Assembly: GCA_050043005.1 (NCBI GenBank)
Contig: JBHJIZ010000009.1
Location: 1-39,289 of the forward strand
Length of the DNA stretch: 39,289 bases
Source of the DNA: Thermohalobaculum sp050043005
GTDB lineage: Bacteria; Pseudomonadota; Alphaproteobacteria; Rhodobacterales; Rhodobacteraceae
Direction: 5' to 3'
The notes beneath the pieces were generated by a model. That model was not told where the DNA came from and searched no databases. It was given only the letters and a program-made list of their open reading frames with translations. Positions 26,763 through 35,458 of the stretch are shown here, one piece after another. Position 1 is the first letter of the stretch; every line of letters begins with the position of its first letter. A program made the position numbers and the translations under genes.

Positions 26763-26820
26763 TCGCCCTCATGCGGCGCGGATCTATCGTGTCCGCTCTG
26801 CGCCGCTTACTGTTGCCAAT

Positions 26821-28281
26821 CTACATCAGTTTTTTGCCGCGTGTGACCGGGATGTCAAGTTCTCTAATCTTTTTCCGCAAAGTGTTCCGATTGATCCCGA
26901 GCAATTCTGCGGCTTTGAGTTGGTTGCCGCGCGTGGCAGACAACGTCAGCGCAATCAATGGCAACTCCACTTCCCGCAAGACACGATCATACAGCCCGGG
27001 CGGCGGGAGAATATCGCCATGCCGTTGAAAATATTGCTCGATATGCATCTCGACGGCCGCACCAAGGCTGCGTCCTCTGCCCCGGTCACCGCTCAGGTCC
27101 AGGCCACTTTCCCCGCGGGACGTAAGCTCCTGCTCGATCACATCCGGCGGGATTTGCTCGTCGGGACACAACACCGCGAGGCGCCGCATCAGGTTCTCTA
27201 GCTCCCGCACGTTGCCCGGCCAGGAATGTGTCTTCAGTACCTCCAGCGCGTCGCTGGACAATGTCTTGCGCGGTAAACCCTCCTGTTCGGCCCGCCGCAG
27301 GAACGCCCGCGCAAGGTCCGGCAGGTCTCCGATCCGCTCGCGCAGCGGTGGCAATCGGATGGGCACGACATTCAAACGGTAAAACAGATCCTCCCGGAAT
27401 CGCCCTTCCGCGATCAGGCTCTTCAGGTTTTGATGCGTCGCCGCGATGATTCGCACATCTGCCTGGCGTGCCGAACGGCCGCCAACGGTCGTGAATTCAC
27501 CCTCCTGCAAGACCCGCAGCAGCCGTGTCTGTGCCTCTGGCGGCATGTCCCCAATCTCGTCCAGGAACAGCGTACCACCCTGCGCCTGCTCGAACTTGCC
27601 TGCCGAGCGTTCCGTCGCGCCGGTAAACGCTCCGCGCTCGTGCCCGAACAGTTCGGATTCGATCAATTCGCGCGGGATTGCCGCCATGTTGATCGCAACG
27701 AATGGCCCCGGCGATCGCTTGCCGAAATTGTGCAGGGCGCGGGCGACCAGTTCCTTTCCGGTGCCGCTTTCGCCCGAGATCATCACGGTCAGGTCCGTGT
27801 GCATCAGGCGCGCCATCACCCGATAGACCTCCTGCATTGCAGGCGACCGTCCGATCAGCGGCAATTCCTCGCCCATCGGTTTCTCGGGCTCTTCGGGATC
27901 CTGAGACTTCACAACGCCTTCAAGGCCCGACTGAACAAACCCCAGCAATTCCTTCAGATCAAATGGCTTTGGCAGATACTCGTAAGCACCAACTTCGGCT
28001 GCCTTGATCGCCGTCATCACCGTGTTCTGCGCCGACATCACGATCACCGGCAATTCCGGGCGCTTGCGCCGGATCGCGGGCAGAAGATCCAGCGCATCGC
28101 CATCCGGCATATGCACATCGGTGACGACAAGGTCGCCTTCACCCTCGTCGATCATCCGCCACAGCGCATTGCACGACCCCGTCGCCCGCACCCGGCAGCC
28201 CATGCGGCTGAGCGCCTGGTTCAGGACGGTGCGAATCGACCGGTCATCGTCGGCAAGCAGGACCGTCATGCCCTGGGTCAT
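26821..28281 (-). CDS. ntrC: Nitrogen regulation protein NtrC (sigma-54 activator)
   Basis: Enhancer-binding activator of sigma-54-type nitrogen genes, 486 residues. The receiver domain has Asp55 in VTDVHMPD. The AAA+ domain has Walker A GESGTGKE at 170-177, an intact GAFTGA at 217-222 and Walker B LFLDEIGDM. A C-terminal Fis-type helix-turn-helix has ELLGINRNTLRKKIREL. The start ATG overlaps the ntrB stop (atga), showing coupling in a dusB-ntrB-ntrC operon. The gene looks fully functional although its cognate kinase gene carries an internal stop codon, so its phosphate donor is in question. Confidence 0.95.
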   Translation of the reverse strand: MTQGMTVLLADDDRSIRTVLNQALSRMGCRVRATGSCNALWRMIDEGEGDLVVTDVHMPDGDALDLLPAIRRKRPELPVIVMSAQNTVMTAIKAAEVGAYEYLPKPFDLKELLGFVQSGLEGVVKSQDPEEPEKPMGEELPLIGRSPAMQEVYRVMARLMHTDLTVMISGESGTGKELVARALHNFGKRSPGPFVAINMAAIPRELIESELFGHERGAFTGATERSAGKFEQAQGGTLFLDEIGDMPPEAQTRLLRVLQEGEFTTVGGRSARQADVRIIAATHQNLKSLIAEGRFREDLFYRLNVVPIRLPPLRERIGDLPDLARAFLRRAEQEGLPRKTLSSDALEVLKTHSWPGNVRELENLMRRLAVLCPDEQIPPDVIEQELTSRGESGLDLSGDRGRGRSLGAAVEMHIEQYFQRHGDILPPPGLYDRVLREVELPLIALTLSATRGNQLKAAELLGINRNTLRKKIRELDIPVTRGKKLM

Positions 28282-29378
28282 GCAGCATCCTCTTGATCAT
28301 CTTCGAACCGCGAGATGTCACCTGCCGAGGCAACCGGCATCAGCATCCGGAACATCGTAAAACCAGGAGACGAATCGCACGAGATCACGCCTCCATGATC
28401 GGCGACGATTTTCGATACCAGCGCAAGGCCCAGGCCGGACCCCTTCGCCTTGGACGTCACGAACGGCTCGAAGATATGGGATTTCAGATCTTCGGGCACG
28501 CCCGTGCCGTTGTCCGAGATCGAAATCTGCAGCGGCAGGCTCTCGGTTTGCCCGCGCGGCGTGCGCACCTTCACGCCTGCCCGGTACGCCGTTTTCAGCA
28601 AGATCACACCGCCCACATCGGGCGTGGCCTCGGCCGAGTACTACAAGAGGTTCATGAAGAACTGGAATAGCTGATACGGATCGCTCATCGTCGGCGGTAA
28701 CGACGGATCGTAGTCTTCGACAAAGCGCACATGATCGGCGAACCCGGCCTTGGCGGACTTTGCCGCGCGATCCAGCACGTCGTGGATGTTCACCGGACGG
28801 CGCCGCGCCAATCCGAAATCGCCGAACTCCTCGACCCTCTTGACCAGGTTTCCGATCCGGTCGGCCTCGTTGCGGATCAGTTCGGTCAGTTCGGAGTCCT
28901 CCTCGCTCAGGCTCATCTCCAGAAGCTGTGCCGCGCCCGAGATCCCGGCAAGCGGATTCTTGATCTCGTGCGCCAGCATCGAGGCCATGCCGACAACAGA
29001 CCGCGCGGCATCCCGGCTTGTCATCTGGCGGCCCATGGCCTCGGCATTCGCACGGGGGTGGATCAGGATCAGGATCGTACCTTCCTCCAGCGGTGTCGCG
29101 AACACGTCAGCCATTCGCAAGGGCGCTTCGGGCCAACTGAACTCGACATTGTATTCGGACAACGCCTGAGCTCCGGCGCGTACGCGGCGAATCACGTCCG
29201 AGATCCGGCTGTCCTCGCCCGCACGCTGGACCAGCGAACGCCCGACGAGCGAACGCCGCGACATCGCCAGAAAGTGTTCGGCAGCACCGTTCAGGTCGGC
29301 GACGATATCATCGCCGTTCAGGACGATCCCCGGGTTTGGCATTGCCTGCCATATCTGCTCGTATCCAAGCGGAGTCAT
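28278..29378 (-). pseudogene. ntrB: ntrB (nitrogen sensor kinase) interrupted by an in-frame amber codon
   Basis: Soluble PII-responsive sensor kinase that normally phosphorylates NtrC. The PAS domain (about 10-110), the HisKA with His137 in AHEIKNPLAG, and the downstream G1 (DNGTGVPE), F (FEPF) and G2 (GSGLGLAL) boxes are all well preserved. Codon 246 is TAG (28641-28643), in frame, with no frameshift. It lies in the N-box, where relatives read NLLKNAAEA; here the DNA reads NLL-stop-YSAEA. The Lys codon became a stop and the Mg-binding Asn became Tyr. A GTG at 28616 could start only the last 112 residues. Either a recent inactivation or a sequence error. ATG 29378 overlaps the dusB stop (atga). 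Confidence 0.85.
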
Positions 29379-30364
29379 GCAGCAAGACTCCCTTCCCTCT
29401 CGTCCAGGTCGCCCAGTTCTGCGATCCCCCGGAACAGTTTGTCGGCATCCGTTTCGCGGATCAGCCAGCCGCGCAGGTCGGCACTTCCCGCCACCTGCGA
29501 AAGATATCCATCCATGTGCTTGCGCATGGCACGAATGCCCGGATCGGCACCATAGAATGTCAGATGCGCCTCGGCATGGGCCGACACCAGATCGGCGAAA
29601 GCCCGCCCACGTGGCCGCAGATCGACCATCCGGCCCGCCAGATGCGCCGCGATCTCGGCGGGCAGCCACGGCTTGCCGATGGCCCCGCGCCCGATCATGA
29701 CGCCTGCGGCACCGGACAAATCCAATGCTCGGCGCGCGGTTTTTGCATCCACGACATCGCCGTTCGCAATCACCGGAATGGCAACCGCCTCGACCACACG
29801 CCGGATCGCCGCCCAGTCTGCCTGTCCTTTATAGAACTGGCTGCGGGTGCGACCGTGGATCGTGATCATCTGCACACCGGCCATCTCGGCTGCGCGGGCG
29901 ATCTCGGGCGCATTCAGATGCGTCTCGTCCCAGCCAATCCGTGTTTTCAGCGTCACCGGAACCGCCACAGCTCCGACGACCGCTTCGATGATCCGCAGCG
30001 CCTGATCCGGATCGCGCAACAAGGCCGAACCACAGGCACCGCCCGTTACCTTGCGGGCCGGGCATCCCATGTTGATGTCGATGATCCGCGCACCGTCGCC
30101 TGCCAGCCTGCGCGCCGTCTCGGCCATCGCGAGCGGGTCACGCCCCGCGATCTGTACGCTTGTGCCGACGCTGCCGGCCGCCACCTCGGCCTTGGCCCGG
30201 ACAGACGCCTTCTTCGCGAGCAGTTCCTGCGTGGCGACCATTTCCGAGACAACCAGACCCGCGCCAAATCCCGCGACAATTTCGCGGAACGGGCGGTCTG
30301 TGATCCCCGCCATGGGCGCAAGGATCACCGGAGGATCAATCCGAATGTCGCCGACTGTCAGCAC
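29375..30364 (-). CDS. dusB: tRNA-dihydrouridine synthase DusB (NifR3)
   Basis: FMN enzyme that reduces uridines in tRNA to dihydrouridine. It starts MLTVGDIRID and has the FMN-binding LAPMAGITDRPFR at about 15-27. INMGCPARKVTGG and the catalytic Cys111 in ACGSALL follow. TIHGRTR (near 173) and IANGDV (near 200) complete the TIM-barrel signature. It has 329 residues, normal for DusB. The start is GTG 30364; the ribosome site is weak. It heads the classical alphaproteobacterial nifR3-ntrB-ntrC operon, overlapping ntrB by 4 bases. Confidence 0.95.
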   Translation of the reverse strand: MLTVGDIRIDPPVILAPMAGITDRPFREIVAGFGAGLVVSEMVATQELLAKKASVRAKAEVAAGSVGTSVQIAGRDPLAMAETARRLAGDGARIIDINMGCPARKVTGGACGSALLRDPDQALRIIEAVVGAVAVPVTLKTRIGWDETHLNAPEIARAAEMAGVQMITIHGRTRSQFYKGQADWAAIRRVVEAVAIPVIANGDVVDAKTARRALDLSGAAGVMIGRGAIGKPWLPAEIAAHLAGRMVDLRPRGRAFADLVSAHAEAHLTFYGADPGIRAMRKHMDGYLSQVAGSADLRGWLIRETDADKLFRGIAELGDLDEREGSLAA

Positions 30365-30515
30365 AGACTGCCTATTTTTTACCCACCCGCGAAACGTTGC
30401 TTAACCGGTGGGCGCCAAGGGTGCAAGCCTCTGAATGCACCGCGCATCTTTGTCATGCGAGAATGGGCTTCTCATCGGTCGCGTCACCGGATAACCGCAC
30501 AGGTCAGGAGGGATC

Positions 30516-31787
30516 ATGAAGACAGCCGTCGTTATCGTCGCCGCCGGTAAGGGATTACGCCTCGGCGGTCCAGTGCCAAAGCAATATCGGCGGATTGGCG
30601 GCGAGATGGTTCTAACGCGCACGCTGCGCGCATTCCTGGCCGCGCCAATCGCGGGACCCATCGCTGTCGCGATCCATCCGGACGCGCACGATCTCTACCA
30701 AGAATCGGTCTCAGACCTGAACGCCGATGCCCGTATCTTCCCGGTCAATGGCGGCGCTGAGCGAAGCGATTCCGTCCGCCTCGCGCTCGAGGCGCTCGCG
30801 CCGCACATGCCGGACCGGGTACTGATCCACGACGCTGCCCGGCCATTCGTCTCAAGCGCTGCACTCAAAGCCATTGCGACGTGCCCCGATGGCGCGCTTC
30901 TCGCAGAGCGCGTGGTCGACGCCCTTTGGCGCGAGGCAGAGCCCGAAGGATCACCGTGCGCTGACCACCCGGTTCCACGCGCCGGGCTGTGGCGGGCGCA
31001 GACGCCCCAGGCGTTTCCATTCGCCGATATTCTCGCAGCACATCGTGAAGCCGCAAACCACGATGGCCCGCCCGCATTGGACGATGCCGAGATCTTTCGC
31101 CGTGCCGGGCACACTGTTCGGCTTCTTCCGGGCGAACCGGGAAACTTCAAGATCACCACCGAACCGGACCTCGAACGCGCCGAAAAGATCGTTGCCGCCG
31201 CGCAAACCGGCCGGGCCAGCGCCTCCGGGCGGGTGGGTGGGGGAGGTGGTGGCCCGGCCCCGCAACCCGACCAAGCGCTCGATGCGGAAAGAACAGGTAC
31301 GATGGAAACACGCGTCGGTCAGGGCTTCGATGTGCACCGCTTCACGGATGGCGACGCCGTCTGGCTTTGCGGGGTCAGGGTTCCGCACTCCCACCGGCTC
31401 GAAGGCCATTCCGACGCCGATGTCGGATTGCACGCGCTTGCGGACGCGCTCTATGGCGCGCTGGCCGAGGGCGATATCGGGACCCATTTCCCGCCATCCG
31501 ATCCGCAATGGAGGGGTGCCGAAAGCCATATCTTCCTCAGACACGCCGCCGATCTGGTACGCCAGCGCGGCGGGCGGATCGTCAACACCGATCTCACCCT
31601 GCTTTGCGAAGCACCGAAGATCCTGCCACATGCCCCGGCGATGCGCGCCCGTCTCTCCGAGATCATGCAGATCGACGCCACGCGCATCTCGATCAAAGCC
31701 ACAACGATGGAACGCATGGGTTTTGTCGGACGCGAGGAAGGCATGGGCTGCATCGCCGTCGCGTCGGTGGAACTCCCCGTAGCATGA
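30516..31787 (+). CDS. ispDF: Bifunctional IspD/IspF (MEP pathway isoprenoid synthesis)
   Basis: Fusion of 2-C-methyl-D-erythritol 4-phosphate cytidylyltransferase (IspD, about residues 1-228) and 2-C-methyl-D-erythritol 2,4-cyclodiphosphate synthase (IspF, about 263-423). IspD has the nucleotide-binding VAAGKGLRLGG at about 8-18 and LIHDAARPF. IspF begins METRVGQGFDVHRF with metal ligands Asp and His in DVH, and HSDADV. The linker is unusual: residues around 239-247 are a run of Gly encoded by a G-rich hairpin. An aggaggg ribosome site precedes ATG 30516. The stop overlaps the pgpA start (atga). The fused form is common in alphaproteobacteria. Confidence 0.95.
   Translation: MKTAVVIVAAGKGLRLGGPVPKQYRRIGGEMVLTRTLRAFLAAPIAGPIAVAIHPDAHDLYQESVSDLNADARIFPVNGGAERSDSVRLALEALAPHMPDRVLIHDAARPFVSSAALKAIATCPDGALLAERVVDALWREAEPEGSPCADHPVPRAGLWRAQTPQAFPFADILAAHREAANHDGPPALDDAEIFRRAGHTVRLLPGEPGNFKITTEPDLERAEKIVAAAQTGRASASGRVGGGGGGPAPQPDQALDAERTGTMETRVGQGFDVHRFTDGDAVWLCGVRVPHSHRLEGHSDADVGLHALADALYGALAEGDIGTHFPPSDPQWRGAESHIFLRHAADLVRQRGGRIVNTDLTLLCEAPKILPHAPAMRARLSEIMQIDATRISIKATTMERMGFVGREEGMGCIAVASVELPVA
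31209..31259. repeat. G-rich hairpin element inside the IspD-IspF linker
   Basis: A perfect 10-base inverted repeat, ggccgggcca (31209-31218) and tggcccggcc (31250-31259), flanks a 31-base loop dominated by G-runs (31226-31252). It is translated in frame as a Gly-rich stretch between the two enzyme domains. It shares cgggcgggtggg with the GC palindrome at 4102-4154. The loop alone could form a G-quadruplex. Confidence 0.65.
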
Positions 31788-32266
31788 GCCGCGCGATCAC
31801 CACCGTCTTCGGCACGGGCACCCTGCCCTGGGCACCCGGAACCTGGGGTTCGCTCGCGGCCATCCCGATCACCTGGGGATTGCACTGGCTTGGTCACGCC
31901 CCCTTGGTCGTTGCGGCGACCGTTGTCCTGTTCTTCCTGGGCACCTGGGCGATTGGACGGGAGCCGCGCGCCGCCGCGGACGATCCGGGCGAGATCGGGA
32001 GCGACGAGGTCGTCGGCCAGATGATCGCACTCTGGCCGCTCTCGATCGGCATCTGGCTGATGGGTCTGCCCCCCAGCGTATTTCCGTGGCCTGGCATCGT
32101 CGGCGCGTTTGTCCTGTTCCGGTTGTTCGATATCTGGAAGCCATGGCCGATCCGCCTGCTTGACCGGCCCGGCGCGATCTGGATCATGCTGGACGATGTG
32201 GGTGCCGGCGTCGCCGCTGCCCTCGTGACCCTCACAGCGGCAGGGATCTCGCATGGCTGGTTCTGA
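31784..32266 (+). CDS. pgpA: Phosphatidylglycerophosphatase A
   Basis: Inner-membrane phosphatase that converts phosphatidylglycerol phosphate to phosphatidylglycerol. It starts MSRAITTVFGTGTLPWAPGT, and GTWGSLAA, GSDEVVGQ, FRLFDIWKPWPI and LDDVGAG are the family signatures in the usual order. At 160 residues with several membrane helices it has normal size. ATG 31784 overlaps the ispDF stop by 4 bases, and its own stop overlaps the cinA start by 14 bases, so ispDF-pgpA-cinA is a tightly packed operon. Confidence 0.93.
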   Translation: MSRAITTVFGTGTLPWAPGTWGSLAAIPITWGLHWLGHAPLVVAATVVLFFLGTWAIGREPRAAADDPGEIGSDEVVGQMIALWPLSIGIWLMGLPPSVFPWPGIVGAFVLFRLFDIWKPWPIRLLDRPGAIWIMLDDVGAGVAAALVTLTAAGISHGWF

Positions 32267-32753
32267 CCGGGACGACCTTCACACCCTCGCACGGCAGGTG
32301 TTGAAAGCCTGCGACGCCAAAGGCTTCATGCTTGCGACCGCCGAAAGCTGTACGGGCGGCCTTGTCTCAGCGACGCTTGTGGATATCCCGGGATCATCTT
32401 CGGTGGTCGAGCGCGGCTTCGTGACCTACTCGAACGCCGCAAAATCCGAACTGCTGGGCGTCCCGGCCGAGATGATCGAGACCCACGGCGCTGTCAGCGA
32501 GCCCGTCGCCATCGCCATGGCCGAAGGCGCACTCGCCCGCAGCAACGCCCACGTCACCGTCGCGATCACCGGCGTCGCGGGTCCCGGTGGCGGCACCGCC
32601 GCAAAGCCCGAGGGTTTGGTGCATTTTGCCTGTGCCCGCGCTGACCAAGCGACCGCGCACGCGCGCATCGAGTTTGGTGCGATCGGGCGGACCGAAGTGC
32701 GCCACGCATCGGTCCTTCAAGCGTTCGAAATGATCCTCGCGGCGACGGATTAG
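32253..32753 (+). CDS. CinA family protein (nicotinamide-nucleotide amidohydrolase domain)
   Basis: A 166-residue stand-alone C-terminal CinA domain (PncC type), which deamidates NMN to nicotinate mononucleotide in the pyridine nucleotide cycle. TAESCTGG at about 30-37 is the family signature. VVERGFVTYSNAAK and AITGVAGPGGG follow. The N-terminal COG1058 domain of full CinA is absent, as in many Rhodobacterales. It overlaps pgpA by 14 bases. No clear terminator was found in the 160 bases downstream. Confidence 0.9.
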   Translation: MAGSDRDDLHTLARQVLKACDAKGFMLATAESCTGGLVSATLVDIPGSSSVVERGFVTYSNAAKSELLGVPAEMIETHGAVSEPVAIAMAEGALARSNAHVTVAITGVAGPGGGTAAKPEGLVHFACARADQATAHARIEFGAIGRTEVRHASVLQAFEMILAATD

Positions 32754-32914
32754 TGATACGATCGGCGCATACGCATCCTGCGTCCGCATCTCAGACAGCG
32801 CCAGCTCCGATGGCAACAATCCCTAGCAACCGATTGCTTAATAGTCGTATTCTCGATTGAGTGATCTGGGCTCAAGGCGCCATCAATCGGGTACCCAGTG
32901 TCTGTGTAAATCGA

Positions 32915-33379
32915 CTACGCGACGCTTGCGCGCTTGCCGTACAGCACCTCGGCCCGTTGCTCGAACGCGCGTACGATCCGGCGCATCGCCTCGTTGAACA
33001 CGACGCCGATGATCGCCTGCAACGTCTTCGAGCGAAACTCGAAATCCACGAAGAAGTCGACCTCGCACGCGGTGTCCGACACCGGCTTGAAGGTCCAGTT
33101 GTTCTTCAGAAATTTGAACGGCCCGTCCAGATATTCAACGTCGATCCGGTTCTCATCGGGATACAGCGTCACGCGGCTGCCGAAGCGCTCGCGGAATACC
33201 TTGAACGAGATCACCAGATCCGCGTCCACGATCTCGGCCGCGTCAGCCTCACGCCGCCCGCGGATCCGCGCGGCCGAACACCACGGCAGGAACTGCGGAT
33301 AAGACGGGACGTCCGCGATCAAGGCGTACATCTCGTCCGCGCTGTACGGCATCTGCCGGGTCTCGGCGTGAGTCGGCAT
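32915..33379 (-). CDS. RatA/Coq10-type SRPBCC (START-like) protein
   Basis: A 154-residue START-like domain protein. It reads MPYSADEMYALIADVPSYPQFLPWC after the start, the hallmark of the RatA/COQ10 family, and ends with a long amphipathic helix (AMRRIVRAFEQRAEVLYG). Databases name it a type II toxin, but in alphaproteobacteria it more likely binds ubiquinone like Coq10 (inference). A gggggtg ribosome site precedes ATG 33379. In relatives I recall it beside lipA; here about 3 kb of other genes separates them. Confidence 0.88.
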   Translation of the reverse strand: MPTHAETRQMPYSADEMYALIADVPSYPQFLPWCSAARIRGRREADAAEIVDADLVISFKVFRERFGSRVTLYPDENRIDVEYLDGPFKFLKNNWTFKPVSDTACEVDFFVDFEFRSKTLQAIIGVVFNEAMRRIVRAFEQRAEVLYGKRASVA

Positions 33380-33459
33380 GTCACCCCCGTTCCATGCAAG
33401 CTATAGTCTTGTGTCACAGATCAGTTAATGTCTCGTCGCCGTGCTTGGGAGGGGACAGG

Positions 33460-33993
33460 ATGACGCCGGACTATCACGTCGACACACTGATCAGTGAAGC
33501 CGATATCAGGGCGCGGATCGACGATCTTGCCGCCCAGATCAACACAGCCTTCGCCGACACCGAAAAGCTGGTGGTGGTCGGGATGCTGCGCGGATCGTTC
33601 ATTTTCATCGCCGACCTCGTCCGGAAACTGACGGTCCCGGTCGAAATCGACTTCATCGAGGCATCGAGCTATGGAAACGCCACCGAAAGCTCGCGCGAAG
33701 TCCGCATTCTCAAGGATCTGCGCGGCAAAATCGAGGGACGCGACGTGCTGGTGGTCGAGGACATCGTCGACACTGGCCACACGCTGAACCACGTGATGGA
33801 GATCCTCGCGACTCGGCACCCTGCCCGGATCGAGATCTGCGCGCTGCTCAACAAGCCCTCGCGCCGCGAAGTCAGCGTGCACGCCCGTTGGATCGGGTTC
33901 GAGATCCCGGACGAGTTCGTCGTCGGGTACGGGATCGACTACGCTCAGCGAAACCGGAACCTGCCCTATATCGGCAAGGTCCGGTTCGCTTGA
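33460..33993 (+). CDS. hpt: Hypoxanthine phosphoribosyltransferase
   Basis: Purine salvage enzyme that makes IMP (and GMP) from the base and PRPP. The PRPP-binding loop VLVVEDIVDTGHTL is at 96-109. VGMLRGSFIFIADL near 40-53 and EIPDEFVVGYGIDYAQ near the C-terminus are typical of Hpt. It has 177 residues, normal. ATG 33460 is chosen because a ggagggg ribosome site precedes it; the open frame extends 22 codons more into the divergent ratA promoter region. It converges on the carbonic anhydrase gene. Confidence 0.94.
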   Translation: MTPDYHVDTLISEADIRARIDDLAAQINTAFADTEKLVVVGMLRGSFIFIADLVRKLTVPVEIDFIEASSYGNATESSREVRILKDLRGKIEGRDVLVVEDIVDTGHTLNHVMEILATRHPARIEICALLNKPSRREVSVHARWIGFEIPDEFVVGYGIDYAQRNRNLPYIGKVRFA

Positions 33994-33994
33994 A

Positions 33995-34012
33995 GCTGCG
34001 CGTGCACGCAGC
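33995..34012. terminator. Possible hairpin between the convergent hpt and carbonic anhydrase genes
   Basis: gctgcg (33995-34000) and cgcagc (34007-34012) form a 6-bp stem with a 6-base loop right after the hpt stop. No T-tract follows on either strand, so its role as terminator is uncertain. Confidence 0.3.
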
Positions 34013-34029
34013 AGAACACCGATCCAGCA

Positions 34030-34899
34030 CTACTGACCGGCCTTCGAGAGTAGATCCAGATTGGTCACCAGATTGCGCACACCGTGGGCATGGTCTTCGT
34101 CGAACACGTTGCCCTCCAGCCAGGCTGCCAGGGACTTGATGCTGAGCTTGGCGACACCCGGACGAACGCTCCACGAGACCTGGAAGGGAGAGCCCTTCTC
34201 GTTATAGCCCGGGCCCGTCGTAGACCCTGCATACTGTATCGGGGCGCCCGTATCGGACGGAATGCCCGCTGCCTGATAGAAGCCGTTCACCTTTGCAATC
34301 CTGGCGTGCTCCCCGAAATCCGCTGCGTAGTCATCGTTCACAAGCACATAGACCTGGGCCTCGACCCTGAGCTGCGGGTTCTTGATTGCCTCGCTCAGGC
34401 ATGACCCAAGCGTCGGCCCCGGCACAACCTGCGCGGTCGTATGCACAAAGTGCACCTCGATGGTATCGCCGGGTTCAAGCTTGCCATGCTCACCCGTGCC
34501 TACTTCGAAGTAGGTCGGCGCCAGCTCGGCCTCGGTCAGCGTCCCGGAGTAAAGATATCCGGTTCCGTACCCCTCACCATCGCCGTTCCCCGCGAATTTG
34601 GTAAAGTCACCGCCTTTGTGTTCCGCACCCTCATGGAAGTGGATGTTGCACAGGTTCATAGCCGTATAAGCGGGCGCCGCTTCGAAGGCTCGGGGGTTCA
34701 TCCCGTCCAGCTTGTCGATATCACGGGGCGCCTGCGGTCCAAAACCGGCACCCTGTGTCACGGATGCAAGTTTTGCGCGCTGTGCGGCGATCACGTCATC
34801 GCTGACCGAGTCATGCGCGCCGTCCGCTGCCAGCACCGCACCGCAGACAAGGACGAGCGCACCCGTGAGCGCACCGATTCTGAGTGTTTTCCCGTTCAT
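34030..34899 (-). CDS. Delta-class carbonic anhydrase-like secreted protein
   Basis: A 289-residue protein with a signal peptide (about 1-24, cleavage after VLA), so periplasmic or secreted. NLCNIHFHEGAEHKG at 82-96 gives the HxH pair His87/His89, and His150 and His153 in EVHFVHTTAQ are the next histidines; together they fit the zinc site of delta-type carbonic anhydrases first known from diatoms. Cys84 and Cys167 could form a disulfide. Function would be CO2/bicarbonate exchange outside the cytoplasm. The family call rests on recalled motifs. An aagga ribosome site lies 7 bases before ATG 34899. Upstream DNA is markedly AT-rich. Confidence 0.75.
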   Translation of the reverse strand: MNGKTLRIGALTGALVLVCGAVLAADGAHDSVSDDVIAAQRAKLASVTQGAGFGPQAPRDIDKLDGMNPRAFEAAPAYTAMNLCNIHFHEGAEHKGGDFTKFAGNGDGEGYGTGYLYSGTLTEAELAPTYFEVGTGEHGKLEPGDTIEVHFVHTTAQVVPGPTLGSCLSEAIKNPQLRVEAQVYVLVNDDYAADFGEHARIAKVNGFYQAAGIPSDTGAPIQYAGSTTGPGYNEKGSPFQVSWSVRPGVAKLSIKSLAAWLEGNVFDEDHAHGVRNLVTNLDLLSKAGQ

Positions 34900-35458
34900 T
34901 TGTAAGTCCTTCGTTTCTCAAGGTTCGCGAACATCTCGTCCTTTCACCCCACAGAAGACGGAGACCGCCGGCTCCTTTAAAACATCCGTGGGTTGATTCC
35001 TGCAATTCCAAGACGCTCTCACAAGCCATCACATAAATATCATTTTAAGCATTACAATGAGCTGTAGAGCGGCCCAACATTCAAGATCGCGACCTTGCCC
35101 GCCTCGGGGTTTGTGCATCGCTCAACAAACCCTCCCGACGTGAGTCACCGTTTGCCACGCAAAGAACGGGGTTCGAGACCCCAGGCGCGCGCGTCCTGGG
35201 CTACCGGATCAACGAGGCGCAGCGAGACCGCAGCCTCCCGTGCATCGGGAAAGCGCAGGTCATCCGAACGCAGACTGACTCTCGACTTCGACCACGGCAC
35301 GCATGGTCAGTTTTAGTCAGATTGCGCTCACCCTACTTCAAGGCAGGCGAGACCGCCTTGATGGTTGGGCAAAACCATCTAACATGCGGCCTGGGTGATC
35401 GGGTGAAGTCTGGGAGATAGCGACTCAGAGCGACTGACGAGAACGGGAGATGCCTGCA
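34900..35458. other. Long intergenic region of 559 bases
   Basis: Separates the carbonic anhydrase and Hint genes, which diverge. Bases 35018-35062 are AT-rich against a GC-rich background and could hold a promoter. A minus-strand frame at 35145-35310 has coding-like codon use (ending in a stop at 35145-35147) but no start, and may be a gene fragment. ggggttcgagacccc (35168-35182) looks like a tRNA T-arm, but no cloverleaf surrounds it. Two adjacent hairpins lie at 35338-35378. No intact gene was seen. Confidence 0.6.
35338..35378. promoter_or_regulatory. Two tandem hairpins upstream of the Hint gene
   Basis: The first hairpin pairs tcaaggc (35338-35344) with gccttga (35355-35361). The second pairs atggtt (35361-35366) with aaccat (35373-35378). 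They share one base and stand about 80 bases before the Hint start. No T-tract follows. They could be part of a 5' leader or a protein-binding region. Confidence 0.35.

Noticed and set aside
32915..33379. RatA as a toxin of a toxin-antitoxin pair
   Set aside because: No antitoxin-like partner is adjacent, and the family in alphaproteobacteria is better explained as Coq10-type lipid or quinone binding.
35168..35182. Sequence ggggttcgagacccc resembling a tRNA T-arm
   Set aside because: No matching acceptor, D-arm or anticodon arm could be placed at tRNA spacing on either strand.
35145..35310. Minus-strand frame with coding-like codons
   Set aside because: No start codon with a ribosome site, a stop just upstream of the coding-like part and no recognisable family; at most a gene fragment, noted in the intergenic entry.
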